Source: Desulfobacula sp.
GTDB lineage: Bacteria > Desulfobacterota > Desulfobacteria > Desulfobacterales > Desulfobacteraceae
Direction: 5' to 3'
Assembly: GCF_021107415.1 (NCBI RefSeq)
Contig: NZ_JAIOSW010000100.1
Coordinates: 1-24,710 of the forward strand
DNA: 24,710 nt
A model generated the notes under the pieces. It was not told the DNA's origin. It ran no database searches and saw only the letters and a list, made by a program, of their open reading frames with translations. The position numbers and the translations under genes were made by a program. Of the stretch, positions 8,546 through 15,619 are shown in pieces. Numbering within the stretch: the stretch's first letter is position 1; each line of letters begins with the position of its first letter.

Positions 8546-8574
8546 AAAATTAATTATCATTTAAAGGAGGTAAC

Positions 8575-9750
8575 ATGAAAAAGATTGCTTGTTTAGTGGT
8601 TGTAACCTTTGCCTTTGCCATGATGTTTTCAACATCTGCATTCAGTGCAAGAAAAACGATTATCAAAATCGGTATCAATGCCCCTATGACCGGAGATATT
8701 CCAAAGGTTGGGGAAGGTTCCAAATATGCTGCATTGTTATGGCTTGAGGACATTGAAAAAGCCGGCGGTCTTGAAGTTGGCGGCAAAAAATATGAAGTTG
8801 AGCTTGTTATCGAAGATAATGAGTCCAAAGCAGAATCAGCTGTAAAAGCAAATACCAAAATGATCACTCAGGATGATGTCCTTGCCATTATTGGCCCTCA
8901 GTCTTCCAAACAGGCAGTTCCTGCCGGTGAAGTTGCCAATAAGTATAAAACCGTTATGATCAGCCCCTGGTCTACCAATCCTGCGACCACTCTTGACAGA
9001 CCCTATGTATTTCGCGGGTGTTTCCTTGATCCGTTCCAGGGTCCTGTTGTAGCCAATTTTATTACGGATGAATTCGGATTTACAAAAGCGGCTGTTCTTT
9101 ATGATGTTGCCTCTGATTATCCCAAAGGACTGGCTGAGGTGTTTAAGGCAGCATGGGAGAAAAAACATGGGGCAGGCTCTGTTGTTGCTTATCAAAGCTT
9201 TACAACAAAAGACACGGATTTTTCTTCTCAGTTGACTCAGATTGTTAAATCAGGTGCCGAAGTTCTTTTTACCCCCCAGTATTATAATGAAGTTCCCCTT
9301 ATCGTTCGACAGGCAAAAGAACTTGGATGGAAAGGTCCCATCGTTGGATCTGACTCCTGGGGATCTGCTGAAACTGTTGAGCTATGCGGTGAAGCCTGTT
9401 ATGGGCTTTATTTTTCATCTCACTATGCAGCAGCCGGCGCCAAAGGCGCAACAAAAGCATTTATCGACAGATATACTGACAATTACGGGTATATTCCCGA
9501 TGATGTAGCCGCCCTTACATGGGATGCACTTCAGCTTGCCCAGCAGGCCATTCAGGATGCGGGTAAAATTACCGGAAAAATTGAAAAAGACAGGGCAGCT
9601 GTTAAAGACGCCCTTACAAAAATCAAAAATTTTGCCGGTATTACAGGAAACATGACGTTCACCCCCGAAGGTGACCCCATCAAATGCGCTGTTATTGTAA
9701 AAATTAACGATAGCGGTGAATATGAATTTTATAAATCCAGTTGTCCTTAA
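8575..9750 (+). CDS. livK: HAAT-family ABC transporter periplasmic substrate-binding protein
   Basis: This is the extracytoplasmic receptor of a branched-chain amino-acid type ABC importer. The 391-aa precursor starts with a clear Sec signal peptide (MKKIACLVVVTFAFAMM, likely cleaved after AFS or near it). It continues as a type I periplasmic binding protein, with IKIGINAPMTGDIPKVGEG opening the first lobe, the AIIGPQSSKQAVPAGEV segment, and DDVAALTWDALQLAQQAI near the C-terminus. The ribosome binding site AAAGGAGG is very strong, fitting the high expression usual for binding proteins. The ligand may be a branched-chain amino acid, another amino acid, an amide or an organic acid; the sequence cannot decide. 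It heads a five-gene operon with both permeases and both ATPases. Confidence 0.93.
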   Translation: MKKIACLVVVTFAFAMMFSTSAFSARKTIIKIGINAPMTGDIPKVGEGSKYAALLWLEDIEKAGGLEVGGKKYEVELVIEDNESKAESAVKANTKMITQDDVLAIIGPQSSKQAVPAGEVANKYKTVMISPWSTNPATTLDRPYVFRGCFLDPFQGPVVANFITDEFGFTKAAVLYDVASDYPKGLAEVFKAAWEKKHGAGSVVAYQSFTTKDTDFSSQLTQIVKSGAEVLFTPQYYNEVPLIVRQAKELGWKGPIVGSDSWGSAETVELCGEACYGLYFSSHYAAAGAKGATKAFIDRYTDNYGYIPDDVAALTWDALQLAQQAIQDAGKITGKIEKDRAAVKDALTKIKNFAGITGNMTFTPEGDPIKCAVIVKINDSGEYEFYKSSCP

Positions 9751-9780
9751 CGGATCAAGTGGTATCGTTTAATTAATATA

Positions 9781-9813
9781 ATGACTGCCATGCATTTTGT
9801 GCATGGCAGTCAT
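9781..9813 (+). repeat. Perfect 14-bp intercistronic hairpin
   Basis: ATGACTGCCATGCA (9781-9794) and TGCATGGCAGTCAT (9800-9813) flank a five-base loop and are perfect complements. The hairpin lies in the 88-base gap between the binding-protein gene and livH, with no T-tract. Stems in this position in other binding-protein operons protect the upstream message from 3' exonucleases, giving more receptor than permease; that role is inferred here. Confidence 0.85.
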
Positions 9814-9838
9814 AATTCTATAGAACAGGAGTTGGTGA

Positions 9839-10774
9839 ATGGAATCTTTGATAGAATTAGGTCAATTTATTCTTCAAAACCTGATTCATGCACTCCAGAG
9901 AGGCAGTTTCTACGCCGTGATATCCATTGGGTATTCAATGGTATACGGTGTTTTAATGCTCTTTAATTTTGCCCATGGCGATATTTTTATGGTGGCCACA
10001 TATATCGGCTTTGGGATTGCAACACTCTTTCTTGCATTATTTGCCGGGTTTATACCCGGTCCCCTTATCTTCCTTGCCACGGTTGTTATTACCATGTTTC
10101 TGGCTTCCTGGGTCGGCGTTTTTGTTGAAGTGGCAGGATACAGGCCTTTAAGGTCTGCACCCCGTGCATCCGCAGCCATCACCGGTTTAATGATCGGCAT
10201 TATTTTTGAGACGGGTATATTAATTCTGCTGGGTGCGAAAAGATTGAGTTTTCCACCATTGATGGAATCTATTACCTACAATGTCGGTGGTATTTATTTT
10301 ACAAATGTAAAAGTGATGATCATTATCATATCACTTTTCTTAATGATTGCCCTTCATACCTTTATCCAGAAAACAAAATGGGGAATGGCCATGCGGGCAA
10401 TGTCATATGATTTTCTTGCCGTTCCATTGATGGGGGTATCCATAAATATTATTGCACCCTTAACTTTTGCAGTGGGTGCCGGTCTTGCAGCGGTTGCCGG
10501 TATTCTCTATGGACAAGCCTACCCGATTCTGGACCCCTATATGGGGGTTATTATTGGGTGGAAGGCATTTGTAGCAGCAATTCTTGGTGGTCGAGGCTCT
10601 ATGAAGGGCGCTGCCCTTGCCGGATACCTTATAGGATTTATCGAGATATTTGTTGCCACTATCTTCCCGTCAACCCTGAGAGATCTTATTGCCTATTCCA
10701 TTATTCTTCTTATCCTGACATTCAAACCCAGGGGATTCTTTGGAATGGAACACAGCACAAAATTAAGACTTTAA
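9839..10774 (+). CDS. livH: HAAT-family ABC transporter inner-membrane permease LivH
   Basis: This is one of two membrane subunits that form the import channel. The 311-aa protein is highly hydrophobic with about eight transmembrane segments. It shows family hallmarks: ALQRGSFYAVISIGYSMVYG near the N-terminus, LFNFAHGDIFM, the MRAMSYDFLAVPLMGV cytoplasmic coupling region that contacts the ATPases, and LGGRGSMKGAALAGYLIG close to the C-terminus. GGAG precedes the ATG. It is the second gene of the operon and ends 32 bases before livM. Confidence 0.94.
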   Translation: MESLIELGQFILQNLIHALQRGSFYAVISIGYSMVYGVLMLFNFAHGDIFMVATYIGFGIATLFLALFAGFIPGPLIFLATVVITMFLASWVGVFVEVAGYRPLRSAPRASAAITGLMIGIIFETGILILLGAKRLSFPPLMESITYNVGGIYFTNVKVMIIIISLFLMIALHTFIQKTKWGMAMRAMSYDFLAVPLMGVSINIIAPLTFAVGAGLAAVAGILYGQAYPILDPYMGVIIGWKAFVAAILGGRGSMKGAALAGYLIGFIEIFVATIFPSTLRDLIAYSIILLILTFKPRGFFGMEHSTKLRL

Positions 10775-10806
10775 TTGTTTAACTTCAATAGATACAGGAA
10801 AGCACC

Positions 10807-12081
10807 ATGGAAATAGCAAGAAAATTTAAAAACATGTTTTCTACAGTACCGATGCTGGGATGGCTGTTAGGTATATTTGCCGCCGTACTCATCGAATATT
10901 ACTGGGGCTATGATTATATTTCATACTATCTTGGCTTACCCAAAATACCGGTTTTATTCGGCACTCTGATTATGCTTAAGAACCCAATGATGATACCCGG
11001 CGTGATTGGGTATGATCTTATCGTTTACGTTATTCCGATTCTTTTGATTGCAAAGGCATCCAATTTTTTTACCAATCCTGTTGCTGCCATCCTGGAAAAA
11101 ACACCTCTGTGGCTGTCAGCCATTATTCATTTGGTTTTTTTCTATGGTGTGCTTCATTTATGGGCCGGAATCAATGATTACAGAGTACTTGTTGTCAAGC
11201 TGACGCTGATTTCCATTATCTTAACCATCAGTATCAATGTGATTAACGGATATCAGGGAGAGTTTTCCTGTTCCCACCCCGGGTTCATGGCTATCGGCGC
11301 CTATATTTCCTCGATCATAACACTATATTTTTTTGTTGCTGACAAAACCTTTGGTGCCGCTGTTTTATCCTCGGATTTAGGTCCCTGGCTATTTCCCTTT
11401 GCTCTAATAGCAGGCGGCATTGGCGCATCACTTGCCTCTCTGCTGGTGGCGGTCCCTTCTTTTAGAACCAGAGGGGATTATCTGGCCATTATTTCTCTTG
11501 CATTTATGTTTATTATAAAGAGTGCTATTGAAAACCTCAATGTCATCGGCGGCGCCAGGGGAATGGGAGGGCAGCCCGATTATGCGCCCCTGCCCATCAT
11601 CTTCATCTGGACAATGCTGTGCATCTGGGTGGTCCACAATTTTGTCACCTCTATCATGGGAAAAGCATTAAATGCTGTTCGAGATGATGAAGCTGCCTCG
11701 GAATCCATGACAGTTAAAACCCGAAAAACCAAAATGACCGCGTTTATGTTCGGTGCATTCTGGGCAGGCATTGCAGGGGGATTGTTTGCCCATGTCCTGG
11801 CCTATATCAATCCGGGTATGTTCAGTATAAACAGACTTGCTGAAATACTTGCCATGGTCTATTTTGGGGGTCTTAATTCTATTATCGGTTCCATTGTCGG
11901 GGCTGTCAGTATCAATGTTTTGGGCGAAGCCTTAAGGCCGCTTGAACTCTTTAAATGGATTATTATTCCACTTATTTTAATTTTAGTGATGATTTTCCGT
12001 CCATACGGCCTGATTTCCTTTAAAGAAATCAATGCCAAAAAGCTCTTAAGAGCCAAACATAAAAGAGAACAAGGAGCCTAA
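10807..12081 (+). CDS. livM: HAAT-family ABC transporter inner-membrane permease LivM
   Basis: This is the partner of LivH in the membrane channel. The 424-aa protein has an N-terminal extension with several transmembrane segments (about 1-130), followed by the conserved permease core. The core contains GYQGEFSCSHPGFMAIGAY, VAVPSFRTRGDYLAIISLAF, ENLNVIGGARGMGG and the coupling segment ALNAVRDDEAASESM, where ATPases dock. The C-terminal YFGGLNSIIGSIVGA and FRPYGLIS are also typical. A GGAAA element precedes the ATG. The next gene, livG, starts 2 bases after its stop, implying translational coupling. Confidence 0.93.
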   Translation: MEIARKFKNMFSTVPMLGWLLGIFAAVLIEYYWGYDYISYYLGLPKIPVLFGTLIMLKNPMMIPGVIGYDLIVYVIPILLIAKASNFFTNPVAAILEKTPLWLSAIIHLVFFYGVLHLWAGINDYRVLVVKLTLISIILTISINVINGYQGEFSCSHPGFMAIGAYISSIITLYFFVADKTFGAAVLSSDLGPWLFPFALIAGGIGASLASLLVAVPSFRTRGDYLAIISLAFMFIIKSAIENLNVIGGARGMGGQPDYAPLPIIFIWTMLCIWVVHNFVTSIMGKALNAVRDDEAASESMTVKTRKTKMTAFMFGAFWAGIAGGLFAHVLAYINPGMFSINRLAEILAMVYFGGLNSIIGSIVGAVSINVLGEALRPLELFKWIIIPLILILVMIFRPYGLISFKEINAKKLLRAKHKREQGA

Positions 12082-12083
12082 CC

Positions 12084-12857
12084 ATGTCAGCATTGCTCAA
12101 TGTTAATAAAATGACGCATTATTTTGGGGGCCTTAGAGCGGTACATAATTATAATCTAAATATCAAACCCCGGCAGATCACAGGCCTTATCGGACCAAAC
12201 GGTGCGGGAAAGACAACCATATTTAACTTAATTACAGGCGTCTATACGCCGACAGAAGGTTCCATCACTCTTGAGAATCAAAATATCAAAGGCCTTGAAA
12301 CCAATGAAATTGCTGCTAGAGGATTGGGCAGAACATTTCAGAATCTCGCATTGTGGCGGCATATGAATGTTCTGGATCATATTAAAATGGCCCACTATTC
12401 ACAATTATCCTATGGGCTGATCGGGTCATTTTTTAATACTCCAAAATGCAGGCAGCAGGAAACAAAAGTTGAAGAAAATTCTTATCGACTGCTTGAACTG
12501 TTTGATATCAAGCAGCATGCAGATCAACTGGTTACCAGTCTGTCCTATGGTGCCCAGAGACGTGTAGAAATGGCAAGAGCCATGGCAACCAATCCGAAAA
12601 TTCTTTTTCTTGATGAACCTACCGCAGGAATGACACCGGATGAACTGGTTCAAATGATAAAAATCATTCGCCAGATTCATCAGGATTTTAAAGTGGCCAT
12701 TTTTCTGATTGAACACAGGATGAAATTTGTAATGGAATTGTCTCAATATATTCAAACCCTGGTCTTTGGGGAAATCATTGCAGAAGGACCACCTGAAGAA
12801 ATTCAGAATAACCCTGAAGTTATTGAGGCTTATCTCGGCAAGGAGGATGTAACCTGA
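12084..12857 (+). CDS. livG: HAAT-family ABC transporter ATPase LivG
   Basis: This is one of two cytoplasmic ATPase subunits powering uptake. The 257-aa protein has Walker A GPNGAGKT (37-44), the Q-loop GRTFQN (82-87), the ABC signature in the variant LSYGAQR (153-159) typical of LivG, Walker B ILFLDEP (173-179) and the switch histidine in LIEHRM. The C-terminal NPEVIEAYLG is a LivG hallmark. AAGGAG precedes the ATG. The last base of its stop codon is the first base of the livF ATG. Confidence 0.95.
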   Translation: MSALLNVNKMTHYFGGLRAVHNYNLNIKPRQITGLIGPNGAGKTTIFNLITGVYTPTEGSITLENQNIKGLETNEIAARGLGRTFQNLALWRHMNVLDHIKMAHYSQLSYGLIGSFFNTPKCRQQETKVEENSYRLLELFDIKQHADQLVTSLSYGAQRRVEMARAMATNPKILFLDEPTAGMTPDELVQMIKIIRQIHQDFKVAIFLIEHRMKFVMELSQYIQTLVFGEIIAEGPPEEIQNNPEVIEAYLGKEDVT

Positions 12858-13570
12858 TGCAGCTTAAAGTTAAAAATTTAAAGGTTTCCTACGGAAATAT
12901 CAAGGCACTTCACGGGATTAATTTTAGCGTTGAAGCAGGCGAACTTTTAACTATTATCGGTGCCAATGGTGCCGGAAAAAGCACCACGTTAAGGGCAATT
13001 TCCAGGATGATTCCGTCAGAACCGGGCTCTGTTCTTGAATTTGAAGGAAAAAATCTTCTTAAATACAGCACGGATAAAGTTGTTTCAAAATTAGGCATAT
13101 CCCACGTACCTGAAGGAAGGAGAGTCTTTGGCAATCTCACGGTAACAGAAAATCTCGCCCTTGCCTGTTTTGCCAGAAAAGATACTGATCAGATCAACAA
13201 AGATAAAAAATGGGTGTTTAATCTGTTTCCAAGGCTTTATGAGAGAAAAGACCAGCTTGCCGGGACTTTATCCGGTGGTGAGCAGCAGATGCTGGCTGTT
13301 GGAAGGGGATATATGAGCGGTCGCAAAATCATGCTTTTAGATGAGCCTTCCATGGGACTGGCCCCGATTCTCATGCTTGAAATGTTTGATGCGTTAAACG
13401 AAATCAACAAATTAGGCACAACCATCCTGCTGGTTGAACAGAATGCCAGACTCGCCTTGAAATTTGCCCAGAGAGGATATGTAATAGAGAATGGTTCCCT
13501 TGTCCTTGAGGGACCTGCAGATGAACTGCTCGATAACCCGGATGTTAAAAAGGCCTATCTTGGTGCTTAA
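12857..13570 (+). CDS. livF: HAAT-family ABC transporter ATPase LivF
   Basis: This is the second ATPase of the importer, pairing with LivG. The 237-aa protein has Walker A GANGAGKS (35-42), the ABC signature LSGGEQQ (138-144), Walker B IMLLDEP (158-164) and the switch region LLVEQNAR. VPEGRRVFGNLTVTENL (84-100) is characteristic of LivF. Its ribosome binding site AAGGAGG lies inside the end of livG, and the start overlaps the livG stop by one base. It is the last gene of the operon; a weak terminator follows and the next gene is convergent. Confidence 0.95.
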   Translation: MQLKVKNLKVSYGNIKALHGINFSVEAGELLTIIGANGAGKSTTLRAISRMIPSEPGSVLEFEGKNLLKYSTDKVVSKLGISHVPEGRRVFGNLTVTENLALACFARKDTDQINKDKKWVFNLFPRLYERKDQLAGTLSGGEQQMLAVGRGYMSGRKIMLLDEPSMGLAPILMLEMFDALNEINKLGTTILLVEQNARLALKFAQRGYVIENGSLVLEGPADELLDNPDVKKAYLGA

Positions 13571-13579
13571 ATCAAATCA

Positions 13580-13600
13580 ATAGGGCTTTTGCTCTTTTTA
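13580..13600 (+). terminator. Weak rho-independent terminator of the liv operon
   Basis: AGGGC (13582-13586) and GCTCT (13591-13595), with one G-U pair, flank a TTTT loop and are followed by TTTT. The stem is short. It abuts the 3' end of the convergent activator gene. Confidence 0.4.
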
Positions 13601-15019
13601 GGACTTTTGCAAGGGGATGCCCCATTTTTTCATGTATTTCCATACAGAGGTTCGGCTTTTTTGAATCCGTCGACCCACTTCTGCCTTATTCCAATTGCAG
13701 TCTTTCAGTAATTTTAAAAGTTCCGTTTTTGTCAACTTTGCAGCCTTATCTAAATTATATGAACTAGTTTGGACGGAATTAACAACCGGGCGAGTTATAC
13801 CAGGACCACTTAACTGAATTCCATGGTTTTCCCTGATCTCCACCGGAAGGTCTTTAAGTTCAATGTGATTTGAATTACAGATCACAAAGGCATGTTCAAT
13901 GGCATTTTCAAGCTCTCTTATATTTCCAGGCCATGAATGTTCCATCAATCGTTTCATCCCCTGTGTATCAACCTTTTCTATGGATTTATTCTCCCTCTTA
14001 TTTCCTTTTTTAATAAAATGATTCACCAGTATCGGGATATCTTCACGACGTTTTTTTAAAGGGGGAACATTAATGGGAAAAACTTTTAATCGATAAAATA
14101 GATCTTCTCTGAATTTTCCCTGTTGCGTCAGTTCATAAAGGTTTTTATGGGTGGCTGCTATAATTCTGATATCTATCTTTTTTTGTTTTGAGTCCCCTAC
14201 CCTTTCAATTTCTCTTTCCTGGAGGACTCTTAGCAGCTTTATCTGCATATAAGGGGTCAATTCTCCAATCTCGTCAAGAAAAATAGTTCCCCCGTCAGCC
14301 TCTTCAAATCTTCCTTTTCGATCTTTATGAGCCCCGGTAAATGCCCCTTTAACATGACCGAAGAGTTCGCTTTCAAGCAAGGTTTCGGAAAGCGCGGAAC
14401 AATTGACGATAATCAAAGGATTTGAGGAACCAGCACCATTATAATGAATGGCTTTGGCAACCAGTTCTTTTCCCGTCCCGCTTTCACCTTGGATCAGCAC
14501 TGTAGCCCTGCTGTTTGCTACAGCCCGTATGGCATCAAACACATTCTGCATTACAGCACTTTTTCCAATAATACTTCCAAGCCGATACGTTTTTTTAAGC
14601 TTCTTTTGAGCCTCCTCAGCCGTTTTTTTTATTTTTTTTAATTCAGTCAGGTCTGTAATCGTTTCAACAATTCCGAGAATATGCTCATTCTCATCCCGGG
14701 CAAGTCTTGCATTTTTTATTACAGCAACATCGTGTCCGTTCTTGTGCTTGATAAAACATTCTTTAGCTTCTGTTTTTCCATGCTTGAGCACGCCGCATTT
14801 ATGAATATTGGCCGGGCATTCCTTTCCGAAACACCGGCTGCATTCAATCAGACTGCAGGTATTGCCGATAGCTTCCTGTTCAGAATACCCACTGATTTTT
14901 TCCATAGACTTGTTCCAGGATGTAATGATGCCCTGGTCATCCAAAGTAAAAAGGCCTTCTGCCATGGTATCAAGAATCTGGTTTAAAAAATTAACATTCC
15001 ATAATTGATAGGTTTCCAT
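13598..15019 (-). CDS. PAS-domain sigma-54 dependent activator with Cys-rich sensor
   Basis: The 473-aa regulator has three parts. An N-terminal PAS domain (about 8-125) holds six cysteines, at 55, 60, 63, 68, 75 and 88; the spacing in CSLIECSRCFGKECP suggests redox, metal or Fe-S sensing. After a short coiled linker, the AAA+ domain has Walker A GESGTGKE (178-185), the GAFTGAH sigma-54 loop (225-231), Walker B TIFLDEIGE (245-253) and sensor 2 WPGNIRELEN (363-372). A C-terminal Fis-type helix-turn-helix follows (about 430-465, NWNKAEVGRRIQKSRTSVW). There is no receiver, so the PAS domain is probably the signal input. The likely binding site is GTAACGTTAC, present at its own promoter and twice in the divergent sigma-54 region upstream of the thioredoxin operon. 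AAGGA precedes the ATG. Confidence 0.93.
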   Translation of the reverse strand: METYQLWNVNFLNQILDTMAEGLFTLDDQGIITSWNKSMEKISGYSEQEAIGNTCSLIECSRCFGKECPANIHKCGVLKHGKTEAKECFIKHKNGHDVAVIKNARLARDENEHILGIVETITDLTELKKIKKTAEEAQKKLKKTYRLGSIIGKSAVMQNVFDAIRAVANSRATVLIQGESGTGKELVAKAIHYNGAGSSNPLIIVNCSALSETLLESELFGHVKGAFTGAHKDRKGRFEEADGGTIFLDEIGELTPYMQIKLLRVLQEREIERVGDSKQKKIDIRIIAATHKNLYELTQQGKFREDLFYRLKVFPINVPPLKKRREDIPILVNHFIKKGNKRENKSIEKVDTQGMKRLMEHSWPGNIRELENAIEHAFVICNSNHIELKDLPVEIRENHGIQLSGPGITRPVVNSVQTSSYNLDKAAKLTKTELLKLLKDCNWNKAEVGRRIQKSRTSVWKYMKKWGIPLQKS

Positions 15020-15060
15020 ATTGCATCCTTTTTATATAACGATTGACAGGTTTTAATTCT

Positions 15061-15089
15061 AAAATAAGTAACGTTACCATCATCGTCAA
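15061..15089 (-). promoter_or_regulatory. Sigma-70 type promoter of the PAS-activator gene
   Basis: On the minus strand TTGACG (15089-15084) is followed after 17 bp by TATTTT (15066-15061). The spacer contains the full palindrome GTAACGTTAC (15068-15077), so whatever binds it should block RNA polymerase here. Confidence 0.5.
15068..15077. promoter_or_regulatory. GTAACGTTAC palindromic operator
   Basis: This is a perfect 10-bp palindrome in the -35/-10 spacer of the activator promoter. The same core appears as AACGTTAC and GTAACGTT at 15401-15438. Fis-type activators bind dyad-symmetric sites, so the gene's own product is the best candidate ligand. Confidence 0.6.
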
Positions 15090-15110
15090 GATTTGGAAAC
15101 TTTTTAAACG

Positions 15111-15269
15111 CTATTGCTTGTTTTCCGGTATTTCTTTTTGAATTTTTTTCTTGTCTGTCACCTGACAGGCATCTCTCATTCAGGTGGATATACCCATTTT
15201 AGGAAGGATATAGACCTGTACCAGGATATAAATCCCCAGGAAGATGAGAATGTAAACCATTTCTTTCAT
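15111..15269 (-). CDS. Candidate small membrane selenoprotein (in-frame TGA as Sec)
   Basis: GAGG five bases before an ATG at 15269 opens a 29-codon frame encoding one hydrophobic helix (VYILIFLGIYILVQVYI), then LPKMGIST and a TGA (15182-15180). Reading TGA as selenocysteine extends the frame 22 codons to TAG (15113-15111), giving 52 residues with Thr-Sec-Met-Arg-Asp-Ala-Cys, a Sec30-x4-Cys35 pair just after the membrane helix, and a lysine-rich tail. The tail charge predicts the redox pair and tail in the cytoplasm. A SECIS-like hairpin lies directly after the TGA. A -24/-12 promoter is 64 bases upstream, divergent from thioredoxin. Sec incorporation is inferred; the conservative alternative is a 29-aa membrane peptide (15180-15269). 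Confidence 0.55.
15150..15182 (-). promoter_or_regulatory. Bacterial SECIS-like element
   Basis: Counting the U of UGA (15182) as 1, CUGUC (15-19) pairs perfectly with GACAG (24-28) around the loop AGGU (20-23). U12-A31 and G13-C30 extend the stem beyond one C-A mismatch. In the E. coli fdhF SECIS the essential loop bases are G23 and U24, within an AGGU; here they are G22 and U23, a shift of one base. Stem, loop sequence and distance all fit SelB recognition. Confidence 0.55.
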
Positions 15270-15331
15270 GTGTACCTCATTTGTTATAGTTTAATTTTTA
15301 ATTGCCAAATAGACAATTACACAAATTTATA

Positions 15332-15348
15332 AGCAAGGGGTATACCAG
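15332..15348 (-). promoter_or_regulatory. Sigma-54 (-24/-12) promoter, minus strand
   Basis: Read on the minus strand, CTGGTATACCCCTTGCTT has GG (15346-15345), exactly ten bases, then GC (15334-15333), matching TGGYAYR-N4-TTGCW. The start point would be near 15321, about 52 nt before the small selenoprotein candidate. The two AACGTT sites lie about 82 and 114 bp upstream, in the usual enhancer range. Confidence 0.75.
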
Positions 15349-15400
15349 CTATATAATTCTATTGCATATAAGGTATATATGATATGGTCTTTGTCAAAAA

Positions 15401-15408
15401 AACGTTAC
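15401..15408. promoter_or_regulatory. AACGTTAC enhancer-like site, first copy
   Basis: AACGTTAC is the right part of the GTAACGTTAC palindrome. It forms a perfect 8-bp inverted repeat with the second copy at 15431-15438; the centres are 32 bp apart, about three helical turns. It is placed between two divergent sigma-54 promoters. Confidence 0.6.
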
Positions 15409-15430
15409 AAACCGAAACCGTTATAATAAA

Positions 15431-15438
15431 GTAACGTT
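15431..15438. promoter_or_regulatory. GTAACGTT enhancer-like site, second copy
   Basis: GTAACGTT mirrors the copy at 15401-15408. It lies about 115 bp upstream of the plus-strand -24 element and about 90 bp from the minus-strand -24 element. A hairpin terminator reading is possible because CCTTTTTTT follows, but the 22-base loop and recurrence at the activator promoter favour a protein site. Confidence 0.6.
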
Positions 15439-15548
15439 CCTTTTTTTAATTACAATCATAGCGTTATGATATATTTAGATGATTTCTATTATTATATTAT
15501 TTATTTTCAATAGGTTATCATATTTCTTACTGGGAAGAAAAAAATATG

Positions 15549-15564
15549 TGGCATACTTTTTGAC
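15549..15564 (+). promoter_or_regulatory. Sigma-54 (-24/-12) promoter of the thioredoxin operon
   Basis: TGGCATACTTTTTGAC has a perfect -24 half (TGGCAT), exactly ten bases between GG and the -12 dinucleotide, and TTGA where consensus has TTGC. The start point would be near 15575, 45 nt before the thioredoxin ATG at 15620. Confidence 0.6.
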
Positions 15565-15619
15565 TATACTAATTATTCTAATAGTTATTTTATCAAATTA
15601 TTTATGGAGGCTAATTAAA

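Noticed and set aside
15111..15179. Independent 22-codon gene starting at the ATG right after the TGA
   Set aside because: It has no ribosome binding site of its own and is too short and lysine-rich to stand alone. It makes better sense as the read-through part of the Sec candidate.
15114..15332. Plus-strand 72-codon frame in the divergent spacer
   Set aside because: No Shine-Dalgarno and a composition typical of a shadow; it lies antisense to the better-supported small minus-strand gene.
15401..15447. AACGTTAC/GTAACGTT plus T-run read as a rho-independent terminator
   Set aside because: The 22-base loop is too large for a good terminator, no gene ends just upstream on the plus strand, and the same core recurs as a complete palindrome in the activator promoter.
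15479..15619. N-terminal membrane extension of the thioredoxin (start at 15479)
   Set aside because: The ATG at 15620 has a strong ribosome binding site and gives a normal thioredoxin. The extension overlaps a sigma-54 promoter and is just AT-rich sequence translating to hydrophobic residues.
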